Shown: piece by piece, positions 12,403-21,895 of the stretch
Layout of the letters: every line of letters begins with the position of its first letter
Numbering within the stretch: position 1 is the stretch's first letter
Source of the DNA: Nilaparvata lugens
Lineage: Eukaryota; Arthropoda; Insecta; Hemiptera; Delphacidae
NCBI RefSeq assembly: GCF_014356525.2
Contig: NC_052506.1
Location: 28,642,372 to 28,706,371, forward strand
Reading direction: 5' to 3'
Length of the DNA: 64,000 bases
Notes under the pieces: model-generated
The model's input: the letters and a program-made list of their open reading frames with translations, nothing else
Database searches by the model: none
What the model was told of the DNA's origin: nothing
Translations under genes and position numbers: made by a program

Positions 12403-12735
12403 TTTGAATTTTATTGTCATACACTGACTAATGTTAAAAACTAAAGAGTTGGGAGTTGGGGTACTTGGGGGGGGGGTCATTACACATGGATTGGGGGGGC
12501 ATTACACTTGAATTGGGGGGGGGGGCATGCGCCATTGGCCTTGGGGGGGCTGGGCACCCCTGTTCAAGCACACCAAAAATTTCCAAGTTCAACTTATAAA
12601 ATAGAAAATTATTTTTAAAAAACACTCCATTTTAAGGGTGGTTTTTAATGTTAATAAAGTTCTTAACTTTAAGTAGGGGGTGATTTTAGAACAAAACATC
12701 AAATACGTTTCTTCATCTCTTTGAACACTTGATGG

Positions 12736-13535
12736 AAAAAATAATTTTTCAAAGATTCAGATATTTAAAGTTTTAAAAATGGTCAACCCCTAACGATTTC
12801 AACCCTCAGCAACCATTGAAAGAAATTATAAATTTTATCTATTAACCACTATCTACCATTAAAAAAAAAATTGCCTCAAACAGAGAATTCCGAAAAAACG
12901 ACCCTTATTTTGTTAACCACCCCCTAACCATTAATCATAAAATGAAAAAATCCTCTCAAAGAGTAGAATTGAATGACAAAAAGAATTTTTCTGATATCTA
13001 AACAACAAAGGATTTCATTTTTTTCACCCCTAAATTTCAACCCCAAAAATGAGAAAAATCGTGAATAGTCCATTCCTCTGTTTCCAGCATCCTGTCTACT
13101 ACAAAAATTAATAATGAAAAAAATACAAAACACTTTATGAAAAAATAATTTTTCGAAGATTCAGATATTTAAAGTTTTAAAAATGGTCAACCCCTAACGA
13201 TTTCAACCCTCAGCAACCATTGAAAAAAAAATAAATTCTCATCTATTAACTACCATCTACCATTCCCAAAAAAATTGCATCAAACAGAGAATTCCGAAAA
13301 AACGACCCTTATTTTGTTAATCACCCCCTAACCATTAATCATAAAATGAAAAATCCTGTCAAAGAGTGGAATTGAATGACAAAAAGAATTTTTCTAAAAT
13401 CTAAACAACAAAGGATTTCATTTTTTCACCCCTAAATTTCAACCCTGAAAATGAGAAAAATCGTGAATAGTCCATTCCACTGTTTACAGCATCCTTTCTA
13501 CTACAAAAATTAATAATTAAAAATATACAAAAATT
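12736..13535 (+). repeat. Tandem duplication of about 400 bp
   Basis: Sequence starting near ATTTTTCAAAGATTCAGATA at about 12,748 recurs at about 13,147 and stays parallel to the end of both units. Both contain CAACCCCTAACGATTTCAAC and AACGACCCTTATTTTGTTAA. No gene seen. Confidence 0.85.
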
Positions 13536-13999
13536 TTCCAAAACACTACCCCAAGATTTCGCGGTTTACAAAGAATAGAGGATGCTTTTCGTTTTTTCAT
13601 AATGTCAGATGGTTTGGGATATAATAAAATCTAACTCAAACCCTCAATAATCTTCCCCAATCCCCTTCATCATAATATCTACTATGGAGCTGGTATGCTT
13701 GGAGTTGTAAATACTGGTCAGCCTGCAAGAAATGTAGAAACTGTTTTGATGAGACAGAGGCTGAAATTTGGCAACACCGCGACTGCTGCTTCAATGTGGC
13801 AACATAGGATCTATTTCTAGATACGGCGTTGGCTGAATGACCTCGAGTTGACTCTACTGTAGCGCCAGTTAGCGCGTGGTGGATGGTTGGTGAACCCAGA
13901 GTAGCCAGCTAGCGCTAGCGCTAGAGTGGCGGTTGTTTGGTGAACTACCCCGGGCTGGTTTCAGATACAATGACGTCATTTGATGGGCCGCGCTTTTAA

Positions 14000-14143
14000 A
14001 GTGAATTCATATTTCTACATCTAATGCTATACTGACAGATTGAAGTGAATCCATATTGCTATACTACGATGACGGGCTCAAGAGAGAGAGATCTCCTTCT
14101 TTTACTCGTGGCATCTCTTTCCCGCACCCTTCTTTATTACAAA
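14000..14143. repeat. Maverick left terminal inverted repeat, inner part
   Basis: Continues the left repeat after the TTAA insertion. CTCCTTCTTTTACTCGTGGC and CCGCACCCTTCTTTATTAC match the complement at about 33,149-33,200. Homology to the right repeat ends near 14,143; the next 190 bases hold only degenerate copies of the repeat phrases. Confidence 0.9.
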
Positions 14144-14331
14144 AGGAAAGGAGATAAGGATCAATTGAGAAATTCTCTCCCAGTATAGATGAGGGGGGAA
14201 AAATTCCTTTGCTGACAGATTAAAGTGAATCCATATTACTCTAATCCAAAGTGAGGTCAATGACTCTCTCTCTACATCTAATTGAATTGAGAAATTCTCT
14301 CTCATCTAAAGCTATAAATCTCTACTATGAT

Positions 14332-14646
14332 CTAACTTCTTTTACATTTTTTATCTGCAATATCGTACAAGCATTTCCAAAGTTCATCAGAATTTTTAAC
14401 AACAGATAATGACGAATCATTTGTACAATCATAATGTAGATGACCGCTGTCTAGAATATTGAGCAGTTCGAAAATCTCAGATAGAATCGAAAAGTGTACA
14501 TTTTCTGTTTTTGTTAACGGTAAATCAACATCTTGGCATCCTGTTGAAAATTTAATATTCTTCGCAATTGAATCAAATTCATTAAATGAAATTGACATCA
14601 AGAGACGAGATAATTTTTTGAATTTTGAAAAACCATAACACTGCAT
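14332..14646 (-). CDS. Hypothetical 104-codon ORF just inside the left repeat
   Basis: Starts MQCYGFSKFKK and ends DIADKKCKRS. No domain recognised. It sits at the place where a Maverick would carry its outermost leftward gene, and a family R insertion begins only about 140 bases upstream of its start. It could therefore be the remaining 3' end of a longer gene; I see no polymerase motif in it. Real coding status is uncertain. Confidence 0.3.
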   Translation of the reverse strand: MQCYGFSKFKKLSRLLMSISFNEFDSIAKNIKFSTGCQDVDLPLTKTENVHFSILSEIFELLNILDSGHLHYDCTNDSSLSVVKNSDELWKCLYDIADKKCKRS

Positions 14647-14786
14647 CTCGCAGATGTTTGACGTGTCTCGAATGAGGGGGAAAGATTTCTAAATTGATGA
14701 GATGCACATGTTATAGGCGCACGTGTACTAAAGATTACCCCACACGTGTTGTCTGGTCTAGCTCTAAGCAGCAACTAAACTAAAAA

Positions 14787-17082
14787 ATCTGGTGTGGTAC
14801 ACTCACACAACTTTCCTTGCTCATATTCGAAACTACGATCAGACTTTTGTATATGTGTATATATAATTGTTTTCAGAGTACTTTTTCCTTTGTGTAAATT
14901 GTGAAATTCAATGATTTTTTTAGTCGTCATTTTTTTAAAGTCGTCGAAACAGCTGTTCTACAGATGAAATATCTCGACTATGTGTTCTTTTTATGAACTG
15001 CTCTACCTACCTACCTCATGCACGAGAAGGAGGTTACAAAGTCCATTTCTCAAGGATGGGGTGGACCCCCCATTAGTTTCCCAGAAAGGAGACTCATGCC
15101 AGTTAATAGAGCTGATAAATTTTTCACGGAAATTCATGGAATGAAGTTCATACTATAGCTGAAAATAATATGCTTTTAATTAAGAAGTGGTTAGATAAGA
15201 ATACCTTAAGTTTAAATATTGAAAAAACTAATTACATTACTTTCTCTGCAAATAGAGTAGGGCAGCCTAACGAGAATCAAGATTTGAGACTCCATTCTCA
15301 GTGCAATTTAAACTTGGGTAATTGTGATTGTCCCACCATTAAAAAAGTCAATAATACTAAGTATTTGGGAATTATAATTGATGAAAACCTTAAATGGGAT
15401 GTTCATATTAAATACATATGTAGAAAAATTAGATATTTATCCTTTAAATTTTACCAAGTTAACAGAATTCTTAATAAGAACCACCTGAAAATGATGTATC
15501 ATGCTCTAGTCAAGTCAATTCTGCAGTATGGCATAGTTGTTTGGGGAGGCTGTTTCAACTGTCATATTGCTGAATTATTTGTAGCACAAAAACTGATAAT
15601 AAAACTATATTAAACAAACCCAGGCTCTATCCAACGGATATGGTTTTTAGTGATTTTGAGGTCATGACTATACGTCAATTATACATAAAAACCGTAATTG
15701 AGTACTTAATAAAATATAGATCCGATTTTCCTCTCACAATAAACTCTACTCTTAATTATTATAATCTAAGGGCCACTGCTAACAAATATGTAACCTATAA
15801 CACTAATATTGAATGTATAAGGAGGCAATTAATTTACATAGGTACTAAAATAATAAACCTCATTCCAAATCACTTTCTCATGGACAATAAGATCAGCGGA
15901 AAAATTAAACTGGATATAAAAAACTGGACATACAGTAATTTCTTCTTCCATTTAGATATATGACTCGAGATTTGTCTTGTTTTGTGTGTTTTTAATAAAT
16001 AAAAATAAATAGAAATAATAGAAATAAAATAACTATACAGAGTATGAATTTGAAAAAAATCGGTCAAGTTATTTTGAAAAAATCGTGAAAACATGGTTTT
16101 TTAGTAATTATTCGCCATTTTTCTCAAGAATATTACGGAGCTCCTGCAATTTTCCAAGGAAAAAACTCATGTCATTTGATAGGACTTATGAATAGCTACC
16201 CATGGCTTGAATTTGAAGAAAATCGTTAGAGCCGTTTTCGAGAAAACCGTGAAAAACCTGGTTTTTGGTCATTATCCGCCATTTTTCTCAAGAATATTAC
16301 GGAGCTCCTGAAATTTTCCCAGAAATGAAACTTATGCCAGTTGATAGGGCTTAAAAATAGCTATCCATGGTATAAATTTGAAGAAAATCGTTGGAGCCGT
16401 TTTCGAGAAAACTGTGAAAAACATGGTTTTTTAGTCATTTTCCGCCATTTTTCTCAAGAATATTACGGAGCTCCTGAAATTTTCCCAGAAATGAAACTTA
16501 TGCCAGTTGATAGGGCTTAAGAATAGCTATCCATGGTATAAATTTGAAGAAAATCGTTGGAGCCGTTTTCGAGAAAACCGTGAAAAACATGGTTTTTTAG
16601 TCATTTTCCGCCATTTTTCTCAAGATATTACGGAGCTCCTGAAATTTTCCCAGAATGAGACTTATGCTAGTTGATAGGGCTTATAAATAGCTATCCATGA
16701 TATAAATTTGAAGAAAATCGTTAGAGCCATTTTCGAGAAAAACGTGAAAAACATGGTTTTTTAGTAATTATCCGCCATTTTTTCCGCCATCTTGAATTGA
16801 ATTTTATTGAATTTCTTATTGTCGGGTCCTCATGGTATAGGGACCTTAAGTTTAAAATTTCAAGTCGATCGGTTAATTAGGAATGGAGTTATCGTGTTCA
16901 CAGACATACACACACACACACATACACACATACACACACACACACAGACCAACACCCAAAAATCATGTTTTTGGACTCAGGGGACCTTGAAACGTATAGA
17001 AAACTTGAAATTGGGGTACCTTAATTTTTTTTGGAAAGCAATACTTTCCTTACCTATGGTAGTAGGGCAAGGAAAGTAAAAA
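14787..17082 (+). mobile_element. Repeat family R element inside the Maverick
   Basis: Begins ATCTGGTGTGGTACACTCAC with ACTTTCCTTGC close by, and ends GGGCAAGGAAAGTAAAAAC, so CTTTCCTTGC is inverted at the two ends. The second copy, at 38,262-39,080, shows the same start and end. The interior has four or more tandem units of about 165 bp (16,100-16,790), each with CAAGAATATTACGGAGCTCC and GAGCCGTTTTCGAGAAAA. A CA-rich microsatellite follows (about 16,906-16,947). No transposase is seen. It inserted after the Maverick, near its left end. Confidence 0.75.
15119..16030 (+). pseudogene. 5'-truncated LINE inserted in family R
   Basis: Two plus frames (15,170-15,613 and 15,640-15,963) cover the end of a Jockey/CR1-like reverse transcriptase: WLDKNTLSLNIEKTNYI, then the marker TKYLGIIIDENLKWDVHI, then KSILQYGIVVWGG. 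They are separated by a stop and a frame change, so the copy is dead. The A/T-rich tail near 15,990-16,025 (AATAAATAAAAATAAATAG) and clean joins to family R sequence at both sides mark a target-primed, 5'-truncated insertion. The catalytic core is absent. Confidence 0.8.
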
Positions 17083-17129
17083 CATGAATGGGATATTGGA
17101 ATGAAAAATCATTTGAAGGCAGAAAACGT

Positions 17130-17405
17130 TTATTTACACATTTCACTACAACAATACATAACTTCATCTTCAATTCTAATTAGCTTATCTATACACAAAT
17201 TATGAGGACGATAATAACACAGATAGTCTCTTATATCATTTAAATTAACTGTGCTTAGAAAAATGTCTTTCAATTGCTTCGCCAAACTATAATTTTCAGG
17301 AGTTGATTTCCTAATTGCACTTTCACACTCATCGTACCAATCAATACAGTTTTTTAACCTCACTTCCAATTCGTTGTCAGCAGCCAACCACTTTCTCGGA
17401 TCCAT
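17130..17405 (-). CDS. Maverick leftward hypothetical protein, 91 aa
   Basis: Small acidic, mostly helical protein (MDPRKWLAADNE... VMYCCSEMCK). No family recognised. Its own promoter is convincing: TATAATA at 17,452-17,446 (minus) lies 33 bases before a TCATTC initiator, and the ATG follows within 15 bases. Five Cys are present, three of them near the C-terminus. It is the last intact leftward gene before the family R insertion. Confidence 0.6.
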   Translation of the reverse strand: MDPRKWLAADNELEVRLKNCIDWYDECESAIRKSTPENYSLAKQLKDIFLSTVNLNDIRDYLCYYRPHNLCIDKLIRIEDEVMYCCSEMCK

Positions 17406-17415
17406 GTTGTTGAGC

Positions 17416-17452
17416 GAATGAAGAAAACTAAGTGTAGGCAGGAACTATTATA
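17416..17452 (-). promoter_or_regulatory. TATA/Inr promoter for the 91-aa gene
   Basis: TATAATA (17,452-17,446) and initiator TCATTC (A at 17,419), 33 bases apart. It overlaps the stop codon and last codons of the upstream 171-aa gene. Confidence 0.6.
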
Positions 17453-17963
17453 GAGTAATTAAGCGGTCTTTCTTCATTAATTGACGATAGTGTCGTTCTA
17501 ACCATGTTACATCGTTATACAATTTTGCACTCAATTCTGTCTTTGCAAATGGTGATTTGAAATGGAACACAATATAATTATTAAACTGATCAATTATGGC
17601 AAGTTCTTTCACAATAATTTGATTACAATCTTGTTTAAACCAGTGAAGATCAACCGTAGCAATTTTCGCACTCGCTTCCTTGTCCACTTCTTTCTCTTCG
17701 ACGACCTCGCGGGCTTTGTCTTTCTCCCTCCCCTCACAGGCGGCGGGGGCGGACTCCTCGAATCCTTCTCGTTTCTCCTCCTCCACCTGCAGCGGCTTCG
17801 GTAATCCTTTGTCTTTCTCTTCTCGTTTCCCCTCCTCCTCCACCTCCAGCAGCTTCGGTGTACTGCACCATGCTTCATAATAGAAACTATCAAGATCGCA
17901 CTGAATACCAATAGAGCGAGTTTGTGGCTTGTCCAAAATATCAGAACACAAAGAATAGGACAT
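17448..17963 (-). CDS. Maverick leftward protein, 171 aa, charged middle
   Basis: Three parts are visible. Residues 1-35 are a short N-terminus (MSYSLCSDIL...). Residues about 40-100 are a low-complexity Glu/Lys stretch with proline-rich bits. Residues about 103-171 are a folded-looking C-terminus with DLHWFKQDCNQIIVKELAII, FKSPF and a final TWLERHY segment. I do not recognise a family with certainty; the C-terminal block looks like the conserved part. The gene has its own promoter (TATATAA at 18,025-18,019, Inr at 17,992) placed between it and the capsid gene. The charged middle is GC-rich compared with its surroundings and is a simple-sequence expansion. Confidence 0.65.
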   Translation of the reverse strand: MSYSLCSDILDKPQTRSIGIQCDLDSFYYEAWCSTPKLLEVEEEGKREEKDKGLPKPLQVEEEKREGFEESAPAACEGREKDKAREVVEEKEVDKEASAKIATVDLHWFKQDCNQIIVKELAIIDQFNNYIVFHFKSPFAKTELSAKLYNDVTWLERHYRQLMKKDRLITL

Positions 17964-17988
17964 GTTGTCTGTTCAAAGGTGAAACTGA

Positions 17989-18025
17989 TAATGAACTAAA
18001 TTGAGCAGAATGCACACCTTATATA
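17989..18025 (-). promoter_or_regulatory. TATA/Inr promoter for the 171-aa gene
   Basis: TATATAAG (18,025-18,018) lies 33 bases before an initiator TCATTA (A at 17,992). A second possible initiator, TCAGTTTC, starts at 17,988. The start codon follows at 17,963. Confidence 0.65.
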
Positions 18026-18048
18026 GGCGGGGCGCTCTATCAATAAAA

Positions 18049-19289
18049 TTACTGAACTTCTTTCACCATACTCGTGAGAGGTGTGTATTCCATCACACGA
18101 TCGCTAATTAAAACGCAATAGGCGGAAGTATTTGCAGGTACTGCACTTTTAAATTCCATTTCAATACGAACATCTGTGGATGATTTCAAATGACTTGGTT
18201 GGTGTGAACAATCTACAACAATCAGCGGTGTTGATTCACAAAACGTTTTAAAATCGATTTCTGTTCCGAGTTCGCTATTGATTGAATGATTATAATACGA
18301 GGGCGCGAAATCCAAGAACATCCGGTATAAAACCTCCTTCTTACCTAGCAGATTTTCATATGGATAATACTCACTGTTCAAATATACTTTAACATTGTAA
18401 ATACTGCAGCTATCGAAATTAGATATTGATTTTTTAATTTTATTCTTACGATCAGTTTGAAATGCAATTATAACGTATTTTGGACTATCAAAACTCGATG
18501 TGGTACGAACTGCCCAAGAATGGTTAAGTGAATTTTGCAAATTTGGTAATTCACAAATTTCCCAATGGCGGAAACCTAATTTCAGTGGAGTGTCAGCATC
18601 GAGCAGTCTCAAAAATTTCAGTCTTACATGATCTTCTAAAGTTATGTAGGGCATGCGCCATTGCAGTTTTGTAATTTTCACACTAACGTTTGTTCCACTT
18701 TGAGACTCAACACAATTTAGATCTGTCGGTGACCTCAATAAGACGAGTTCCTGTTTCAAATTTAAAATTATTCTTTGAAAATCTTCAAAAAATGGGAGGA
18801 TTAATTTCAGCGGAACACAGAAAGTGAATGTATTATCCGTTAGCTCATATCCTGCTCTGTCAAAACCAGCCAAGTGATATGTGTTTTTATCGAGAGTATT
18901 TTTCACCAATATAGCTTTAATTGTGGATGTTAATCCAATCAATCTTGATTTAGAAATTTGCTGACCTGCTAATTCATATCGTATTTCGTCAAAAAGGTTG
19001 CCGATTACGTTACTGCTTAATTTATAGTCTGCTGCAACTGGTGCATTGGCTGGGTCTTTTCCCGGTTTTGTACAGTTAACTGTTCCCTCAATCAATATGA
19101 ATGATTTACAAGGTAAGAATAGACATCTAAAGAATTTATGCCAATACGTGCCTCGTCAGAGTTTTTTATTTCCTGTCCCGAATAAACTGTATGAGTGTGA
19201 AATTGGAATTTAGTAATATCATTATAAAACTGAAGGTCTGTCTCCACATCCAGAATTTCACTAATTGCTGCCGCTCCCCCGCCTAACAT
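18049..19289 (-). pseudogene. Major capsid protein (double jelly-roll), frameshifted
   Basis: The leftward frame begins at 19,289 (MLGGGAAAISEIL...). It shifts by one base somewhere in about 19,092-19,120 and continues to 18,049. The region around the shift (YSGQEIKNSDEARIGI before, IEGTVNCTKPG after) and the later VGNLFDEIRYELAGQQISK-type block match the N-terminal part of Polinton/adintovirus hexon-like capsid proteins. Further on come LPFFEDFQRIIL and KLKFLRLLDADTPLKLGFR-like stretches. The total of about 413 codons is close to the usual size for small adintovirus capsids. The protein would build the icosahedral shell. The single frameshift would truncate it, so this copy is broken unless the shift is a sequencing error. 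Confidence 0.85.
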
Positions 19290-19443
19290 TTCGCCAATCG
19301 ACTATAAAACCCAACTTTTCTAATATTCTCGCGCTTTTAGCCGACAAAGCACGTTTGTTTTTAGGTGTTGTCGCTATCGCGTTCCTTTCTCTAATGACTT
19401 GATTGGTCTTATTCGAACGTGGGTTGAAAATAAGATAACCCAT
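19261..19443 (-). CDS. Small basic protein between penton and capsid genes, 60 aa
   Basis: Starts by a TAATG overlap with the penton stop and ends 29 bases inside the capsid reading frame. It is rich in Arg/Lys (12 of 60), with SAKSARILEKLGF and RNVRRGSGSN at the C-terminus. Small basic ORFs at this place are common in Mavericks and could be packaged with DNA, as adenovirus core proteins are; that role is inference. The tight overlaps argue that it is a real gene. Confidence 0.6.
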   Translation of the reverse strand: MGYLIFNPRSNKTNQVIRERNAIATTPKNKRALSAKSARILEKLGFIVDWRNVRRGSGSN

Positions 19444-20129
19444 TACTTTTCACGTATGTGCAACCTAATTGTAATTGTATCTCCGCGGAAATCAATAAAC
19501 GATCCGTTCTGGTCCGTTACCTTTACATTAATAGTTTGAATTCGATGTGTATTCAAAGGTACATAAATAATCGGTGATGGTACTTCGTTTATTAAATAAC
19601 CGCTAGGAACCTTTGGTAAAAATTCGTAGATTATATGTTTTTGTTTTCCCTCAGAGTAACTGCCGCAAGCTAAATTACACTCAACTACAATACTGTCAAC
19701 GCTTGTTATGTTAACCAAATGTTTGGAATAATGCCATTTATTTGGCTGCAAAACAATATTATCAAAACCAAGTATCTTAGCAATCGAATCAGAACGTGTT
19801 AAATCAATGGCTTTATCAGAATGAATTTCAATCTTCATAGTATTTACGTTTGCACGTATAATAAGTTTATTCTTCTTGCCATCAATATTCAATTTATTCT
19901 TTAAAGATTTTATAATATCCTCAACTTCATATGCACCAGTATCCAACTCGATTAATCTATCACCATATTTGAAGCTGGAATTTGTTCCTTTGTTAATGTT
20001 TGCAATACTATTGTAACTGGAAAAATTAATCAACCCAATTTCCCATTCACGATTTTTATCCAATTCTATAATTTCTTGTAAATGTTCATAGAGGTTACTC
20101 GTGTTAGATCATAATGTAATAACCACCAT
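19443..20129 (-). pseudogene. Penton-like minor capsid protein with early stop
   Basis: From 20,063 to 19,443 there is an open frame (MDKNREWEIGLINF...) ending KVTDQNGSFIDFRGDTITIR. This is the C-terminal signature of Polinton/adintovirus minor capsid (penton, single jelly-roll) proteins, which form the shell vertices. Upstream in the same frame the coding-like sequence continues to an ATG at 20,129, but codon 7 from that ATG is TGA (20,111-20,109). Either translation starts at 20,063, losing about 22 residues, or the gene is inactivated. It is placed after the protease gene and overlaps the next small gene at TAATG. Confidence 0.8.
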
Positions 20130-20155
20130 CTTGTGTGTTCACCACAAACACTTAA

Positions 20156-20518
20156 TTACAACTGATTTGCAAGAAACAATAATGTAAGATGACCACAAAA
20201 ATCGCTATTTAATGGTTGCATATGCTCTACATTATAAAATATATTTACTCCATTTTCTTTTTTCCAATATTTGTCCAATTCGTATGGAGGTTGTAAATTT
20301 CCAATTGGATCAAAATACCAAACATTAGAACCAACTTTCTTATATGCTACCCAATGTGTGCCATCCTTGCTTTCCCTTGCTAAATTCACAATGGCATTCT
20401 CGTTTTTTAGAATTTTTTTGGGTAATGCATCTAGCATATATATACCTCTTAACCGAATCTGTAATAATTTCGACCAATCAATCAAATCATAATTACTCAA
20501 TTCTCCTTCAATATTCAT
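20156..20518 (-). CDS. Adenain-like capsid maturation cysteine protease, 120 aa
   Basis: The catalytic set of the adenovirus-protease (C5) family is visible: His55 in DGTHWVAY, Asp70 in YFDPIG, Gln101 in MQPLNSD and Cys108 in DFCGH. Such proteases cut precursor capsid proteins during virion assembly. The frame is complete but short for adenain (about 200 aa); Polinton versions are often this compact. The start ATG overlaps the stop of the upstream phospholipase gene (ATGA), suggesting coupled or shared-transcript expression. The sequence is intact, in contrast to the neighbouring capsid genes. Confidence 0.9.
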   Translation of the reverse strand: MNIEGELSNYDLIDWSKLLQIRLRGIYMLDALPKKILKNENAIVNLARESKDGTHWVAYKKVGSNVWYFDPIGNLQPPYELDKYWKKENGVNIFYNVEHMQPLNSDFCGHLTLLFLANQL

Positions 20519-21207
20519 GTCTTCTTCTTCTTCTTCTTCCTACTCTTCTTTGTTGTTTTACGTTTCTTAACTTGAGGGAATAAACTCACTCCATATGATG
20601 CTGGTGGAACTGGGGGTATAAGTCTGCCACCACTTTTAGGAAAAGGCTTCAAATAATATCCTTTTCCTGCAATATGCTTTTTCAACTGAGCTATAGCTTT
20701 GCGTCTAATATCGTTACTATAACTTCTCCTCTCCCCCTTCTTCTTCTTCTTCTTTCTCAAAGACCCACCAAACGCTGCTTTAGCTTTCATAACGTTTGTA
20801 ACAAGATAGCTAAGTGCTTTCTCGGCAAGGGGTGTTTGAGGATTTTTGAAAATGTCCCATGCGGCGTTCGCTAGAGCTCTGTCAGCTACCGCCTGAGTTT
20901 TATTATCGCTATTTTGAGTATAGGCTATATCGTGGGCCTTGCAAGCTTTATCTAACGAATTTATACCTTGATCACCTCTCTTTAACCTTTCATTAACCTT
21001 TGTTCCTGGTCCGCAATACTCGTATCCGGGAATATGATATTCTTCCCCAAGGTTATCAATTACCTTATTTAAAATAGTTGATGTTACATTACCTGCCAAA
21101 CCTGACACACCTTTAAAAACTCTTGCTGCTGAACTCAAGATTCCTTTACCCCGTTTCCTCAAACTCTGCTTTTTTCTCGAACTCTGCTTTTTTCTCCTAC
21201 ATACCAT
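20515..21207 (-). CDS. Virion protein with phospholipase A2 domain, 230 aa
   Basis: N-terminal Arg/Lys-rich stretch (residues 2-22), a Gly/Ala segment, then the parvovirus VP1u-type phospholipase A2 fold. The calcium loop YCGPGT lies at 64-69 and the catalytic dyad His92-Asp93 is in ACKAHDIAY. The C-terminus (about 200-230) is strongly lysine-rich. In parvoviruses and adintoviruses this activity opens endosomal membranes during entry. The gene is first in the leftward structural cluster (phospholipase, protease, penton, small basic protein, capsid). I found no TATA box directly upstream; a 21-bp inverted repeat and a copy of a terminal-repeat phrase lie there instead. Confidence 0.9.
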   Translation of the reverse strand: MVCRRKKQSSRKKQSLRKRGKGILSSAARVFKGVSGLAGNVTSTILNKVIDNLGEEYHIPGYEYCGPGTKVNERLKRGDQGINSLDKACKAHDIAYTQNSDNKTQAVADRALANAAWDIFKNPQTPLAEKALSYLVTNVMKAKAAFGGSLRKKKKKKGERRSYSNDIRRKAIAQLKKHIAGKGYYLKPFPKSGGRLIPPVPPASYGVSLFPQVKKRKTTKKSRKKKKKKT

Positions 21208-21221
21208 TTTTCATTACCTTT

Positions 21222-21296
21222 CAACTCAATGGTTGAACATTAACTGAGGTTATGGTACATCAACTTGATTTGGTTTAATGTTCAACCATTGAGTTG
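21222..21296. repeat. Perfect 21-bp inverted repeat upstream of the PLA2 gene
   Basis: 21,222-21,242 (CAACTCAATGGTTGAACATT plus A) is the exact complement of 21,276-21,296, with a 33-base loop. It lies 15 bases before the PLA2 start codon and could be a hairpin in the leader, a binding site or a tiny MITE. Confidence 0.9.
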
Positions 21297-21362
21297 GAAG
21301 TGAATTCATATTTCTACATCTAATGCTATACTGACAGATTGAAGTGAATCCATATTGCTATG
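21297..21362. repeat. Internal copy of the Maverick terminal-repeat phrase
   Basis: AAGTGAATTCATATTTCTAC and the following 45 bases match 13,999-14,060 almost base for base. This is the only copy of this unit that I see away from the element ends. Confidence 0.9.
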
Positions 21363-21505
21363 ATACATTGCTTGAATGATAAGAATATTATTTCAAATCT
21401 GAAAGGTGAATGTGATTTGAAAAGGGGGAGGTGCGCCACCCACATCTGTGGGAGCACGTGCTAATGTAGGAGGGAGCGAGAAGCCGCCACCGCTTGCCTG
21501 CACGG

Positions 21506-21506
<1 letters not shown>

Positions 21507-21559
<53 letters not shown>

Positions 21560-21567
21560 TGTGTGTC
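21507..21567. repeat. GT microsatellite
   Basis: About 61 bases of nearly pure TG repeats. Antisense Thr/His runs translated here are not a gene. Confidence 0.95.
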
Positions 21568-21603
21568 TGGCGGAAAAGACTAGTGAGCATGCTCACAACA
21601 AAC

Positions 21604-21640
21604 TATAAAAGAGGCACTCACCTTATTTGAATTATCATTC
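21604..21640 (+). promoter_or_regulatory. Rightward TATA/Inr promoter
   Basis: TATAAAA (21,604-21,610) lies 33 bases before a TCATTC initiator (A at 21,637). A CACGTG E-box lies at 21,455-21,460. The transcript start is followed by a strong splice donor at 21,714, so this may drive the spliced leader of the rightward genes. Confidence 0.65.
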
Positions 21641-21713
21641 ACAACAGAGCAGGTGAAGCATTTTTTCTTCTTCTTCTGTGTGATATTCATTACGAACTTA
21701 TCAACAACAACAG
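21637..21713 (+). other. Candidate non-coding leader exon 1
   Basis: Starts at the predicted initiator and ends CAACAACAACAG/GTAAGAA, a near-perfect donor. No ATG-led frame of length. It lies antisense to no coding sequence, between the PLA2 gene and exon 2 of the leftward spliced gene. Confidence 0.45.
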
Positions 21714-21794
21714 GTAAGAATTGAAAACAATTTTTTATCAAATATGGACACATTTTATTGATCTATTACACATACACATACATATTAACATGTA

Positions 21795-21895
21795 AAGCAT
21801 GTTAATGCTCAGCGAGATAAATATTGTCAAATGCCAAATTTGCTAATTTTGCACTTAACAATATTTATGTCAGTTAAAAAAGCATTAACATGCTT
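21795..21895. repeat. Imperfect hairpin over the 3' end of the spliced gene
   Basis: AAGCATGTTAATGC (21,795-21,808) pairs with 21,882-21,895, and ATAAATATTGT pairs with ACAATATTTAT further in. The stop codon of the leftward gene lies in this hairpin. Confidence 0.8.

Larger units (their letters stand above)
9526..12561. mobile_element. hAT-like non-autonomous element
   Basis: Ends are CAGGGGTGCCCAC on the left and TGGGCACCCCT on the right, inverted copies flanked by GTTCAAGC on both sides (9,518-9,525 and 12,562-12,569). An 8-bp duplication and a CAGGGGTG terminus are typical of hAT transposons. Subterminal G runs and a GGCGCA motif also occur at both ends. No transposase is present; the interior is filled with hairpins and other insertions. 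Confidence 0.85.
5692..13999. mobile_element. TTAA-flanked (piggyBac-like) 8.3-kb insertion
   Basis: The Maverick repeat stops at TTAA (5,692-5,695) and resumes after TTAA (13,996-13,999). The right-hand Maverick repeat shows the uninterrupted sequence with one TTAA. The inner ends form an imperfect inverted repeat: AGTGCGGGTCATC on the left against AGCGCGGCCCATC on the right, read inward. A TTAA duplication with short inverted ends fits a piggyBac-like element. No piggyBac transposase is visible, so it is non-autonomous or composite. It contains a YqaJ relic, a foldback repeat, a hAT-like element and tandem duplications. Confidence 0.75.

Noticed and set aside
14332..14646. Remnant of the missing DNA polymerase
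   Set aside because: Position is suggestive but no polymerase motif is visible; kept only as a hypothetical ORF.
21393..21630. Thr/His and Cys/Val repeat ORFs
   Set aside because: Translation of the GT microsatellite.
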